A stretch of 24,001 nucleotides of DNA from Phycisphaerae bacterium (lineage in GTDB: Bacteria; Planctomycetota; Phycisphaerae; Phycisphaerales; SM1A02), in assembly GCA_002690755.1 (NCBI GenBank), contig NZFT01000014.1:1-24001 (forward strand), given 5' to 3'. The position numbers were made by a program, and so were the translations under genes. Below, piece by piece: positions 1-7,405 of this stretch. Position 1 is the stretch's first letter; the number at the start of each line of letters is the position of its first letter. The notes beneath the pieces are model-generated. The model made no database searches and was not told where the DNA came from. It saw only the letters and a list, made by a program, of their open reading frames with translations.

Positions 1-519
1 TTCCGCGCGGTCGCACACCTGGACGACGAATCCGCCGGTCGAGAGTTCGGCGACCGCGATGGCCACCCGGTCGTCCTCGCCCGGTGCCACCGACGCCACG
101 AGGTTCTCGCGTCCCGCCTCGAGCAGCGTCTCGTCGACCAGCGTCCCGGGGGTGAGCACGCGGGTCACCGCGCGATCGACCACGCCTTTCGCGTCCTTGG
201 GGTCCTGGATCTGATCGCACACTGCGACTCGGAAACCTTGTTCCACGAGTCGTCGCAGATAGCCCTCCGCGGCATGGTGCGGCACCCCGGCCATCGGCAT
301 TCCCTTGGAGCGTTCGGTCAGGGTGATGCCCAGCGCCTGATGCGCGGCTTCGGCGTCCGGTCCGAACAACTCGTAGAAGTCGCCCATGCGGAAGAACAGC
401 AGGCAGTCCGGATGGGCCGCCTTGAACCGCGTGAACTGACGCATCGCGGGCGTCTCCCACTGCGGGCCGCGATAGGCGTCGGCGACGGGAGCCTGTTCTG
501 CCGGGGGGGAAGTGGTCAC
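1..519 (-). CDS. mutS: DNA mismatch repair protein MutS, N-terminal part (runs off the window)
   Basis: Recognises mismatches and small loops in DNA and starts methyl- or nick-directed repair with MutL. The visible 173 codons are the N-terminal mismatch-binding domain I. They contain RMGDFYELF with the mismatch-wedging Phe-x-Glu at F48/E50, then PMAGVPHHA, the CDQI segment and VTRVLTPGT, all in the family order. The start is GTG at 519, because an in-frame TAG lies 12 nt upstream and the next Met (residue 26) already sits inside the conserved TPAMRQF block. The connector, clamp and ATPase domains lie beyond the window edge. It follows the 3D-domain lipoprotein gene on the same strand after 82 bp, with no hairpin terminator seen between them, so co-transcription with thuA is possible. 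The family identity is firm. Confidence 0.95.
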   Translation of the reverse strand, partial: MTTSPPAEQAPVADAYRGPQWETPAMRQFTRFKAAHPDCLLFFRMGDFYELFGPDAEAAHQALGITLTERSKGMPMAGVPHHAAEGYLRRLVEQGFRVAVCDQIQDPKDAKGVVDRAVTRVLTPGTLVDETLLEAGRENLVASVAPGEDDRVAIAVAELSTGGFVVQVCDRAE

Positions 520-601
520 GCCCGGATTCTACGTCGACCGTGCGGCGTCGATCGTGGAGAAGTTGTCGATGGTGGAGACGATCGGGAAGATCGGGACCGG
601 C

Positions 602-1111
602 TCAGCCGGTCGGCTTCGGGTCGGCGGTCTTCCAGGAGATCCGCACTCGCTTCTTCCCGAATTCCAGGGCCGCCTTGAGATCGACGCCGAAGTAGACGTC
701 GATCCGGTGTTTCCACCGTTTGTTCATCTTGTCCAGGACGAGATACGGCCCCGTCTCCTTCCCATCGATCTCGATCCAGACCGAAGACCGATGATGCAGC
801 CCCTCCTCGAGGAGGTCGCGGCTGACCGCGATCGACTTCACCTTCGGATCCAGTCGCTCGTTCCAGGCGGCGATGAAGGGGTCGCCGTCGGTCTCCTGTG
901 GTCGTGAGCAGTAGGCGGTCGCGGTCACCCACATGGTGTGACGTGCACCGTGCTCGGGATGCGTCTCGATGGTCCGGGTGGCCGGACCGGTCGCGGGAAG
1001 ATCGGCCTCCGACGCGTCCGCGGTGCCGGGCCCGCAACCGCCGAGGAGCATCGACGCGGCGACCGCGACGACGGCACCGAGGTTCACGCCCGGTGCGTTC
1101 CGGATCTTCAT
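602..1111 (-). CDS. 3D-domain lipoprotein (double-psi beta-barrel, MltA/YuiC-like)
   Basis: Predicted 169-residue exported lipoprotein. The first 26 residues form a signal peptide with a hydrophobic core and a lipobox ending LLGGC (Cys26). Residues 58-161 match the 3D domain named for conserved Asp residues: TATAY, SIAVS, GPYLVLDKMN and RIDVYFG followed by A..FG. In MltA and YuiC/Rpf-like proteins this fold holds the catalytic Asp of peptidoglycan lytic transglycosylases, so a cell-wall role is likely but unproven; no MltA barrel precedes it. The ATG at 1111 was chosen because the signal peptide begins there; a longer frame upstream runs through thuA in the wrong frame. The start overlaps the thuA stop as ATGA, which implies translational coupling. 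Confidence 0.85.
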   Translation of the reverse strand: MKIRNAPGVNLGAVVAVAASMLLGGCGPGTADASEADLPATGPATRTIETHPEHGARHTMWVTATAYCSRPQETDGDPFIAAWNERLDPKVKSIAVSRDLLEEGLHHRSSVWIEIDGKETGPYLVLDKMNKRWKHRIDVYFGVDLKAALEFGKKRVRISWKTADPKPTG

Positions 1112-1974
1112 CGTCGTTCGCCCTCGCCGGCACCGGCCGGGGTGTCGGCGGGCGGCGCAATCTTCTTCGGGGGGTGTGGCGTCATGCCCGCGGCCCACTT
1201 GATCGCACCGGCGAGATGATCGCGGAAGAGCGGCTCGGAATACGACGCGTCGGTGTGTCCGCCGCCGGTGTAGAAGGCGCGGCCGCCGTCGTAGTCGTGG
1301 TACCAGCTGATCGGATGATCCCCATCCATCCCGCCGCCCTGATACGACGTCTCGTCGAGGCTCATCAGCACGCGGACATTCGGTCGCGGGTTCTTCCGAT
1401 AGACGTACCACTCGTCGGTTCGGTCCCAGGTCGCGGGAAGCATTCGGGTCGCGGGGAAGGTTCGATCCTCGACGTTGATGCGCGCGGGCTGGATCTTCGG
1501 ATGGGTCTTGAACCAGGCGCCGACCAGACGGCCGTACCAGGGCCAGTCGTACTCGGTGTCCGCAGCGCTGTGCACGCCGACGTAGCCGCCGCCGCCTTGA
1601 ATGAACTTCTCGAAGTGCTTCTGCCGTTCGTCGTCGAGCACGTCGCCGGTGGTGTTCAGGAAGATCACGCAGTCCACGTCCTTCAGCCGCTCGGGCGCGA
1701 AGGCACGCGGGTCTTCGGTCGCCTCGACGCGAAATCCGTGCTCGCGACCGAGTTCGGTGAGCGACTTGATGCCGGCGGGGATCGAACCGTGTCGAAATCC
1801 GGCGGTCCGGGAGAAGACGAGCACCTTCGGCGGCTCGGCCCGAACCGCGGGTGGCTCGGCCTTCGGCGATGCGGCGGCGTCCAGGGCCAACAGGATCGAC
1901 GCGGTCAGCAGGCAGACGAACACCGGGGCGAGGGTTCGAAGCAGCCGTTTTCGGGGGGTGTCGTGGGTTCGCAT
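1108..1974 (-). CDS. ThuA-like domain protein, secreted
   Basis: 288 residues. An N-terminal signal or anchor segment (about 10-36, hydrophobic after a basic start) is followed by a ThuA-like, class I glutamine amidotransferase-type fold. Recognisable stretches are KVLVFSRTAGFRHGSI (about 50-65), VIFLNTTGDVL, GGGYVGVHSAADTEYDWPWY, the late YTGGGHT and a closing F..HL.GAI.WA. ThuA proteins are linked to sugar (trehalose and related) use. Planctomycetes carry many exported paralogues, usually thought to act on carbohydrates, but the reaction is not established and I claim none here. It overlaps the 3D lipoprotein gene by 4 nt. A TATAGC hexamer lies 8 nt before the ATG with no evident Shine-Dalgarno between them, so a near-leaderless mRNA is possible. 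Confidence 0.9.
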   Translation of the reverse strand: MRTHDTPRKRLLRTLAPVFVCLLTASILLALDAAASPKAEPPAVRAEPPKVLVFSRTAGFRHGSIPAGIKSLTELGREHGFRVEATEDPRAFAPERLKDVDCVIFLNTTGDVLDDERQKHFEKFIQGGGGYVGVHSAADTEYDWPWYGRLVGAWFKTHPKIQPARINVEDRTFPATRMLPATWDRTDEWYVYRKNPRPNVRVLMSLDETSYQGGGMDGDHPISWYHDYDGGRAFYTGGGHTDASYSEPLFRDHLAGAIKWAAGMTPHPPKKIAPPADTPAGAGEGERR

Positions 1975-2030
1975 GACCTCATGCTATAGACCGAACCGGG
2001 AAATGATTCATCTCCTCGGCGAGAACGCCG

Positions 2031-2068
2031 AATGAAAACCCCCCTCGAACCGTGAGGGCCGAGGGGGG
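2031..2068 (-). terminator. Rho-independent terminator-like hairpin upstream of thuA
   Basis: Nine-base-pair stem (arms 2060-2068 and 2039-2047, CCCCCCTCG type) with a 12-nt loop. On the minus strand it is followed by TTTTCATT (2038 down to 2031). It lies 57 nt before the thuA start and about 270 nt past the tRNA-Ala terminator. It therefore ends either an independent small RNA or a regulated thuA leader. Confidence 0.65.
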
Positions 2069-2257
2069 GTGGGGGAATTCGCTTCGAATTCCAGTGTCTC
2101 TGGTCCCGGGGATCTTTCGTCCGAGGTACCCGATCCCACCAAGCCGAGGGGGCTGGCACTCTCTCCAGGCCATTCCCCTCGTACAGACATGCGAGGGTCG
2201 GGCGAGGGTCGGGCGAGATCGACTGGATTTTTGCAAAAACGAGCGAGATCACCGCCA
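2069..2257 (-). ncRNA. Candidate structured RNA or attenuator leader of thuA
   Basis: No convincing protein is encoded here. The minus strand shows three hairpins in a row before the terminator at 2031-2068. The first is CGAGGGG/CCCCTCG with an inner TGGC/GCCA. The second is TGGT-GGGATC closing with GATCCC-ACCA across a four-base bulge. The third is GGAATTCG/CGAATTCC with an AAG triloop (2074-2081 and 2085-2092). A sigma54-like element with GG and GC spaced by 10 nt sits at 2242-2257, and 10-bp direct repeats (acgttcct core, 2261-2280) lie just upstream. I do not recognise the RNA as RNase P, tmRNA, SRP, 6S or a known riboswitch. It could be a stand-alone RNA or a 5' leader of thuA. Confidence 0.35.
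2191..2212. repeat. Two tandem 11-bp repeats (gcgagggtcgg)
   Basis: Copies at 2191-2201 and 2202-2212 are identical, followed by a degenerate third start (gcgagatcga). They lie within the candidate RNA region upstream of thuA. Function unknown. Confidence 0.6.
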
Positions 2258-2340
2258 GCAACGTTCCTGAACGTTCCTCCGGCTCGGCCGGGCGCCGGTA
2301 TCGGATGTGAGGGGGGCGCCGATCGAGGCCCGAAAACGAA

Positions 2341-2371
2341 CGCCCCCTTCCCGGGTTGGCGGAAGGGGGCG
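2341..2371 (-). terminator. Rho-independent terminator of tRNA-Ala
   Basis: Perfect 11-bp stem (2361-2371 with 2341-2351, CGCCCCCTTCC type) and a 9-nt loop, followed on the minus strand by TTCGTTTTCG. It starts 11 nt beyond the tRNA 3' end. Confidence 0.85.
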
Positions 2372-2382
2372 GGCGGGGTCAA

Positions 2383-2455
2383 TGGAGCCGATCGGGATCG
2401 AACCGACAACCTCCTCGATGCGACCGAGGCGCTCTCCCAATTGAGCTACGGCCCC
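2383..2455 (-). tRNA. tRNA-Ala, anticodon CGC
   Basis: A full 73-nt cloverleaf on the minus strand: acceptor GGGGCCG/CGGCTCC, D arm GCTC/GAGC, anticodon stem CCTCG/CGAGG, 7-nt loop GTCGCAT giving anticodon CGC, variable AGGTT and T arm with TTCGATC. The acceptor carries the G3:U70 pair that marks alanine tRNAs, and the discriminator is A73. CCA is not encoded, since TTG follows. It reads GCG codons, which suits a GC-rich genome. A TATACT promoter lies upstream and a strong terminator follows, so it is a single-tRNA transcription unit. Confidence 0.97.
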
Positions 2456-2485
2456 GCGTGATCCGGTCGTGGGACCGGGTGGCGA

Positions 2486-2514
2486 AGTATATCGAACGGA
2501 CCTCTCGACGGCCA
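2486..2514 (-). promoter_or_regulatory. Sigma70-type promoter of tRNA-Ala
   Basis: On the minus strand a TATACT -10 box (2486-2491) is separated by 17 nt from a weak -35, TGGCCG (2509-2514). Transcription would start near 2479, giving a leader of about 24 nt that holds a small CCGGTC/GACCGG hairpin (2463-2478). Confidence 0.65.
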
Positions 2515-2580
2515 GCATCCACGCGTCGGCCGGGAATCGCTGACGCTAAGCCGTTATCCTCCCGATCCGGAGCCCGCATC

Positions 2581-3531
2581 ATGTCCGCCACCGCCACTCT
2601 GGCCCTCTACTGCCTCGTCATCCTGCTCATTTCGGTCGGAGGAGGACTCGTCCCGAGCCTCGTTCGTCTGACCCATCGTCGAATGCAGCTCGCCCTTTGT
2701 CTCGTTTCGGGCGTGATGCTGGGGGTGGGGATGATTCACATGCTGGGACACGCGGCGGAAGCCGTCGTGCACGCCCATGGCGAAGGTGTCTCCATGCACA
2801 CCGTGATGCTCGCGGCGGTGGGGGGATTCCTCGCCATGTTCTTGCTCGAGCGCTTCTTCTGTTTTCACCATCATGAAACACCGGACGAGTACGGGCGTGC
2901 CTCCGGGAACGATCATCAGGGGTCCGACGCGTCCGGCGAGGAAGCGCCCCGGACGACGCATCGGCTCGGCTGGATCGGGGCGTTCATCGGCCTCACCGTC
3001 CACACGATCCTCGCCGGCATTGCCCTCGGTGCCGCGGTTTCCAGCGGAACGAGTGAGATTCCGTTCGACGGACCGGCACCCGCCTCCGCCGCCTCCGGGC
3101 TCGCCGGCTTCGGGGTCTTTCTCGGCATCGTGCTCCACAAGCCCTTCGATGCGTTCACCATCGTCGCCCTCATGCAACGTTCCGGTCGGCCCCGGCTCGC
3201 GGTTCATCTGGTGAACGCCATCTTCGCACTGGTGATACCCCTCGGCGTGCTGCTCTTCGTGATCGGGGCGGATCTCGCCTCGAACGCCGCGACGTTCACC
3301 ACCCTCGCACTCGCATTCAGCGCCGGGACGTTCATCTGCATCGCCGCCAGCGACGTGCTGCCGGAGCTGCAGTTCCACAAGCACGATCGGGTCGCCATGA
3401 CCTGCATGCTGGTGGCCGGACTCGCGATCGCCTGGGGAAGCGGACTCCTCGAGGAGGGGGGCCACCACCACCACCACCACGGGCCCGTCTCCGACATGGA
3501 TGTCACCGGCCCGTCGCGTCCATCACCGTGA
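2581..3531 (+). CDS. ZIP-family divalent metal transporter
   Basis: 316-residue polytopic inner-membrane protein with about eight hydrophobic helices (near 6-26, 36-57, 74-93, 129-151, 174-195, 206-229, 236-257, 272-289). ZIP proteins import zinc, iron or manganese down a gradient. Family marks are VHTILAGIALG in helix 4 (His141) and LGIVLHKPFDAF in helix 5 (His186); helix 5 has Asp where many ZIPs have Glu. The loop between helices 3 and 4 is rich in His and acidic residues (CFHHHET onward), as in ZIPs. The C-terminus carries six consecutive His (295-300), a possible metal sensor or buffer. The ATG at 2581 has GGAG 8 nt upstream; the longer frame would overlap the tRNA. Which metal it carries cannot be read from the sequence. 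Confidence 0.92.
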   Translation: MSATATLALYCLVILLISVGGGLVPSLVRLTHRRMQLALCLVSGVMLGVGMIHMLGHAAEAVVHAHGEGVSMHTVMLAAVGGFLAMFLLERFFCFHHHETPDEYGRASGNDHQGSDASGEEAPRTTHRLGWIGAFIGLTVHTILAGIALGAAVSSGTSEIPFDGPAPASAASGLAGFGVFLGIVLHKPFDAFTIVALMQRSGRPRLAVHLVNAIFALVIPLGVLLFVIGADLASNAATFTTLALAFSAGTFICIAASDVLPELQFHKHDRVAMTCMLVAGLAIAWGSGLLEEGGHHHHHHGPVSDMDVTGPSRPSP

Positions 3532-3612
3532 GGCGGATGGTCCTTTTCAACGCTTTCCGCCCCTCGTCAGCGACGGATCAGACGATTCGGCCCGCAATGA
3601 CCTCGGTCGCTG

Positions 3613-3641
3613 TTGCGGTTCGAAGCGGCAACCCCTAGATT
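3613..3641 (+). promoter_or_regulatory. Sigma70-type promoter of the candidate small RNA
   Basis: TTGCGG (3613-3618), a 17-nt spacer and TAGATT (3636-3641). The predicted start is near 3648, about 95 nt before a strong terminator, with no plausible reading frame between. Confidence 0.5.
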
Positions 3642-3647
3642 AGGAGT

Positions 3648-3742
3648 TCCTCCTGATCGATCCGTGTTCGTCCGACCTTGGAGGAGAGTCGCACTGAACA
3701 CTTCGACCGACCCGCCGGCCTCGTCGGCGGGTCGGCTTTTTT
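3648..3742 (+). ncRNA. Candidate ~95-nt small RNA with anti-Shine-Dalgarno-like segment
   Basis: This interval is bounded by a promoter-like pair at 3613-3641 and the terminator at 3707-3742. The 5' part holds TTCCTCCT, which could pair with ribosome-binding GGAGG sequences or with the internal GGAGGA at about 3680. The latter pairing would close a 6-bp stem around a 26-nt loop. No start codon follows the internal GGAGGA at usable spacing, which argues against a small protein. The RNA family is not recognised; it may instead be part of a leader read through towards the small gene at 3860. Confidence 0.35.
3707..3742 (+). terminator. Strong rho-independent terminator
   Basis: Perfect 11-bp stem (CCGACCCGCCG, 3707-3717, with 3725-3735), a 7-nt loop, then C and six T (3737-3742). 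It ends either the candidate small RNA or read-through from the ZIP gene 175 nt upstream. Confidence 0.88.
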
Positions 3743-3859
3743 CCGCTGGCCATCGGTCGGGTCGTGAATCCTCCGGTTGGCGGGAATCCTGCGAATACAC
3801 TTTGAATACGGTGCTTGCGAAGAGGTCCGAGGCGTGTTCCGCTGCTAGGCTTCGTCACC

Positions 3860-4042
3860 ATGAAATCCGAACGCCTGCTCGCCGAACTGAACCGACTCCG
3901 ATCCGATCTCGACAAGGATCCCGGCGATCTCGAGTGGTTCACCCTCCATCACGTCTTCTGTTTCGTGAGTTACCAGCATTCCGCCTTCCAGGCCTACCTC
4001 GACGAGGCGATCAAGCCGGACGACGAGGTCCCGGAGAGCTGA
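3860..4042 (+). CDS. Small hypothetical protein, 60 residues
   Basis: Not recognised. It encodes a soluble, mostly helical acidic protein. It opens with an amphipathic helix (MKSERLLAELNRLRSDL), has an aromatic and His-bearing middle (EWFTLHHVFCFVSYQH) and ends in an acidic tail. Composition and GC-rich third positions look coding. The ATG at 3860 was preferred over an earlier in-frame codon at 3815 because a TAGGCT -10-like hexamer (3846-3851, preceded by TGC) would leave only about 8 nt of leader and would cut off the longer form. It lies 125 bp before ileS on the same strand and may share its transcript. Confidence 0.6.
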   Translation: MKSERLLAELNRLRSDLDKDPGDLEWFTLHHVFCFVSYQHSAFQAYLDEAIKPDDEVPES

Positions 4043-4167
4043 TTCCGGTCTCGTTCCGGTCTCATTCCAGTCTCGAGGACTCCTCGGCATTCGGGCCGCT
4101 TCGGGCCGAGGAGAAGGGCGGGCATGCGGTATCCTGCGGGGATTCCTCGTCCACGGATCCCGACCTC

Positions 4168-7020
4168 ATGACCAATCAGTCCCCCAAGTCCGATTCACGC
4201 GACCGCCGCGGGTTCAAGGAGACGCTCAATCTCCCCTCGACCGCGTTTCCGATGCGTGCCAATCTCGCCCAGAACGAACCGAAGACCGTCCATCGCTGGG
4301 AGACCGGCTCGATGTACGCGGCCATCGACGCGACCCGGCGGGACGCGGGGGCGCCGGTGTTCCGGTTCCACGACGGGCCGCCCTACGCGAACGGCTCCAT
4401 CCACGTGGGACACCTGCTGAACAAGGTGCTCAAGGATCTCGTGGTGCGTTCGAGGCTGATGGAGGGCATGCGCTGCCCGTTCACCCCCGGCTGGGACTGC
4501 CACGGTCTCCCCATCGAGCATCGCGTGATGACGGAGCTTCACGAGAAGGGGAAGGCCGCGAAACTCGCCGGACTGCCCGACGACACCCGCCGGATCGCGA
4601 TCCGGCGGGAATGCGCGACCTACGCGTCCAAGTTCATCAAGCTGCAATCGGGCCAGATGCGTCGTCTCCTGACGATCGCCGACTACGACGATCCCTATCT
4701 CACCATGAACCCCGGCTACGAGGCCCGCACCATCGAGGTGTTCGCGGATCTCGTGGATCAGGGCGTCGTGTACCGGGATCTCAAGCCGGTCCACTGGTCG
4801 ATCGAGAATCAGACCGCCCTCGCGGAAGCCGAACTCGAGTACGAGGATCGCGAGGATCCCCAGGTGTTCGTGGATTTCGAGGCCACCGATCGGGAAGCCA
4901 CGGGGCGGGCGTTCGAACTGGAACTGGAAGCCACGCCGAGCTTCATGATCTGGACCACCACGCCCTGGACGCTGCCGGCGAACCTCGCGATCGCGGTCGG
5001 CCCGCGATACCGGTACGTGCTCGCGAGGCTGGACGGACAGGAGACGGTGGTCGCCCGCGAACTGCTGGAGGCTGTCGTGGAACAGTGCGGCATCGAGGAG
5101 GTCGAGGTCCTCGCGGAATGCGCCGGGGCCGACCTGCTCGGGCTCGAGTACCGGCATCCGTTCATCGATCGGGTGGGCCGGATCGTCGAAGCCGACTACG
5201 TGACGCTCGAGGACGGCACCGGGCTCGTGCACACCGCGCCCGGTCACGGACAGGAGGACTACCGCACCGGTCAACGGGAGGGGTTCGACGTGTACTGTCC
5301 GGTCCTCGGTGACGGCACCTACGACGAGACCGTGCCGGACTGGCTCGAGGGCAGGTCGATCTGGGAGGCCAACGGACTGATCGCGGATCACCTCCGGGAG
5401 AGCGGGCACCTCGTCCACCACGAACTCTTCATGCACAGCTATCCGCACGACTGGCGATCGAAGACGCCGGTGATCTTCCGATCCACGGAACAGTGGTTCG
5501 TGGCGGTCGATCGGGCGACGGTCCGCGACGGACGCAGCCTCCGGGATCTCGCGATGGAGGCCACCGGCGAGTCGGTCGACTTCATCCCGGAATGGGGACG
5601 AAACCGGATGCGGGGGATGGTCGAGTCCCGCCCAGACTGGTGTCTGTCGCGACAGCGGGCCTGGGGACTGCCCATTCCCGCGTTCCGCGGCCCCGACGGT
5701 GAGGTCGTCATGACGCCGGCGTCGGTCCGCGCGATCGCGAAGGCGTTCGAGGCCCGCGGCTCGGATGCGTGGTTCTCGGAGTCGCCGGGGGAACTGCTCG
5801 CGGACTGGGATCCGTCGCAGGATCCGGGCGTGGCCGACGATCTCGATCCGGCGTCGCTCGAGAAGATGTACGACATCTTCGATGTCTGGTTCGAGTCCGG
5901 CTCGAGCTGGGCGGCGGTGATGCGGGGCCGGGACCAGGGCATTCCCGCGGACCTCTATCTCGAAGGAAGCGATCAGCATCGGGGTTGGTTCCAGCTTTCC
6001 CTTCTGCCGGCATTGGGAGCGACCGGCGCCCCGCCGTACCGCACCCTTCTGACGCACGGCTTCATGGTCGACAAGGACGGCCGGAAGATGTCGAAGTCGT
6101 CCGGCAACGCCTTGAACGTCGACGAGCTGCTCAAGGACTTCGGGGCGGACGTGTGTCGCTGGTGGGTCTGTTCGCTGCCGTTCGAGAACGACATCAAGGT
6201 CGACCTCGACTTCTTCAAGGTCGCCGGTGAGAGTTACCGGAAGATCCGCAACACCCTCCGCTTCCTGCTCGGCAATCTCGCGGACTTCGACGTGGATCGC
6301 GACGGCATCGGCCTCGATGCGATCGAACCCGCATCGATCGACGCCTGGGCGCTTGCGGAAGCGGTCCGGGTCGAGCAGCGGGTCCGCCACGCCTACGCGA
6401 CCTACGCCTTCCGCGATGTCCACCAGGTGCTCTACGATTTCTGCAACGAGACACTGAGTTCGATCTATCTCGTGGCGACCAAGGATCGTCTGTACTGTGA
6501 CTCGGCGGACAGCCACCGCCGTCGACGGACCCAGACGGTCATGCACGCGATCAGCGACCTGCTCTGCCGCCTGCTCGAGCCCGTGGTGCCCCACACCGCC
6601 GACGAGGCGTTCAGGGCCCTCCGGGGCGACGACGCCGCCAACGTGCACCTCGCCGGTCCGCTCGACCTGTCGGCGACCTGTGACCACGAGTGGTCCGCGG
6701 TCATCAATCTTCGTGACGCAGCGCTCAAGCGGCTCGAGGAGGCGAAGGCGACCGGCGTCGACAACCCGCTCGACGCCGGACTCGTCATTCCCGATCCCGA
6801 GGGCACCTTCGCCCGCTTCGGGGACGATCTCGCCGATCTCTGCGGCGTGAGTCGGGCCCGGTTCGAGACCGGACTCGGCGAAGTCGAGATCGAGGACCTT
6901 CGAGATGCACCGCGATGCGAGCGGAGCCGGAAGCGTGACGGCACCGTGCGGGAACGATCCGACGGTTCGTTGCTTTCGGATCGCGATGCGGCGGCCATCG
7001 GGCTCGATCCCGCCGGCTGA
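4168..7020 (+). CDS. ileS: Isoleucine--tRNA ligase
   Basis: 950 residues, normal bacterial class Ia IleRS length; charges tRNA-Ile with isoleucine using ATP. The Rossmann fold has the HIGH motif as HVGH (79-82, after PYANGSI) and KMSKS at 640-644. Between them lies the CP1 editing domain with TTTPWTLPANLAIAV. After KMSKS comes the anticodon-binding helical domain (WWVCSLPFENDIK onward). The C-terminal zinc finger is degenerate: of the usual four cysteines only Cys917 (PRCERS) is kept, and the second CxxC reads LLSDRD. The ATG at 4168 was chosen because the conserved NLPSTAFPMRANL follows about 20 residues later. The open frame extends to 3613 but would cross a terminator and another gene. A TATCCT hexamer at 4130-4135 may be its -10. 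No clear Shine-Dalgarno is seen. Confidence 0.97.
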   Translation: MTNQSPKSDSRDRRGFKETLNLPSTAFPMRANLAQNEPKTVHRWETGSMYAAIDATRRDAGAPVFRFHDGPPYANGSIHVGHLLNKVLKDLVVRSRLMEGMRCPFTPGWDCHGLPIEHRVMTELHEKGKAAKLAGLPDDTRRIAIRRECATYASKFIKLQSGQMRRLLTIADYDDPYLTMNPGYEARTIEVFADLVDQGVVYRDLKPVHWSIENQTALAEAELEYEDREDPQVFVDFEATDREATGRAFELELEATPSFMIWTTTPWTLPANLAIAVGPRYRYVLARLDGQETVVARELLEAVVEQCGIEEVEVLAECAGADLLGLEYRHPFIDRVGRIVEADYVTLEDGTGLVHTAPGHGQEDYRTGQREGFDVYCPVLGDGTYDETVPDWLEGRSIWEANGLIADHLRESGHLVHHELFMHSYPHDWRSKTPVIFRSTEQWFVAVDRATVRDGRSLRDLAMEATGESVDFIPEWGRNRMRGMVESRPDWCLSRQRAWGLPIPAFRGPDGEVVMTPASVRAIAKAFEARGSDAWFSESPGELLADWDPSQDPGVADDLDPASLEKMYDIFDVWFESGSSWAAVMRGRDQGIPADLYLEGSDQHRGWFQLSLLPALGATGAPPYRTLLTHGFMVDKDGRKMSKSSGNALNVDELLKDFGADVCRWWVCSLPFENDIKVDLDFFKVAGESYRKIRNTLRFLLGNLADFDVDRDGIGLDAIEPASIDAWALAEAVRVEQRVRHAYATYAFRDVHQVLYDFCNETLSSIYLVATKDRLYCDSADSHRRRRTQTVMHAISDLLCRLLEPVVPHTADEAFRALRGDDAANVHLAGPLDLSATCDHEWSAVINLRDAALKRLEEAKATGVDNPLDAGLVIPDPEGTFARFGDDLADLCGVSRARFETGLGEVEIEDLRDAPRCERSRKRDGTVRERSDGSLLSDRDAAAIGLDPAG

Positions 7021-7405
7021 GCACGAACCGGCCACCCGCGGCGCGCCACGAATCCAGCGCCATGCGGCGCGAACCCTCGGATCTCCGAAGAGATCCGAGG
7101 GCGCTCGCATCGAAATCGACTGGTCCGCAAGACAATGGACGGCCTCGACGTCGAAGGTCCCCCGAAACGTCACCACGGTGCTCGTGAACGAGGGGAACGG
7201 ACGCGATCCCCGCCATCCAGGTGTCGATCCTGGACATGGATCGACCCGAGCGGTGTGGCTTCAGGCGTGGGTAGCGACGAGTGCGGTCGGTGTGACAGCG
7301 ACCACCGAATAAAATTCGAAAGGGGGACCGTGTGACCGCGCCGCCGGCGTTTCAGGCCCGAGGCTCGACACCATCCGTCAATTGGTCTCGTTCCCGCCGC
7401 TCGCG
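7021..7405. other. Intergenic region between convergent ileS and the tRNA-binding gene
   Basis: 385 bp with no believable gene; both strands have short open frames that are extensions or shadows of ileS. It holds the strong hairpin at 7074-7101, a second 7-bp hairpin at 7224-7244 (TCGATCC/GGATCGA), a weak GGTCG/CGACC pair at 7285-7303 and a small AT-rich CGAAT/ATTCG stem near 7307-7319. The hairpins probably act in termination of the convergent transcripts. Confidence 0.5.
7074..7101 (+). terminator. Long perfect hairpin after ileS, U-tract missing
   Basis: Twelve-base-pair perfect stem (CCCTCGGATCTC, 7074-7085, with 7090-7101) closed by a CGAA tetraloop, 53 nt after the ileS stop. No T-run follows on either strand. 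It may stop transcription weakly or protect the 3' end of the mRNA. Confidence 0.45.

Noticed and set aside
2008..2409. 133-codon minus-strand frame between the tRNA and thuA
   Set aside because: It runs through the tRNA terminator and the thuA-side terminator; Pro/Ser/Arg-rich with no coding character.
2356..2580. N-terminal extension of the ZIP transporter
   Set aside because: It overlaps the tRNA-Ala on the other strand. The ATG at 2581 has a Shine-Dalgarno and starts the first membrane helix.
3613..4167. N-terminal extension of ileS in the same open frame
   Set aside because: It would read through a strong terminator and overlap the 60-residue gene, and the sequence is unlike any IleRS N-terminus.
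4195..7176. 993-codon open frame on the minus strand, opposite ileS
   Set aside because: Exact antisense of a certain ileS. Its Arg/Val/Glu-rich composition is the mirror of GC-biased codons, and it has no family motif.
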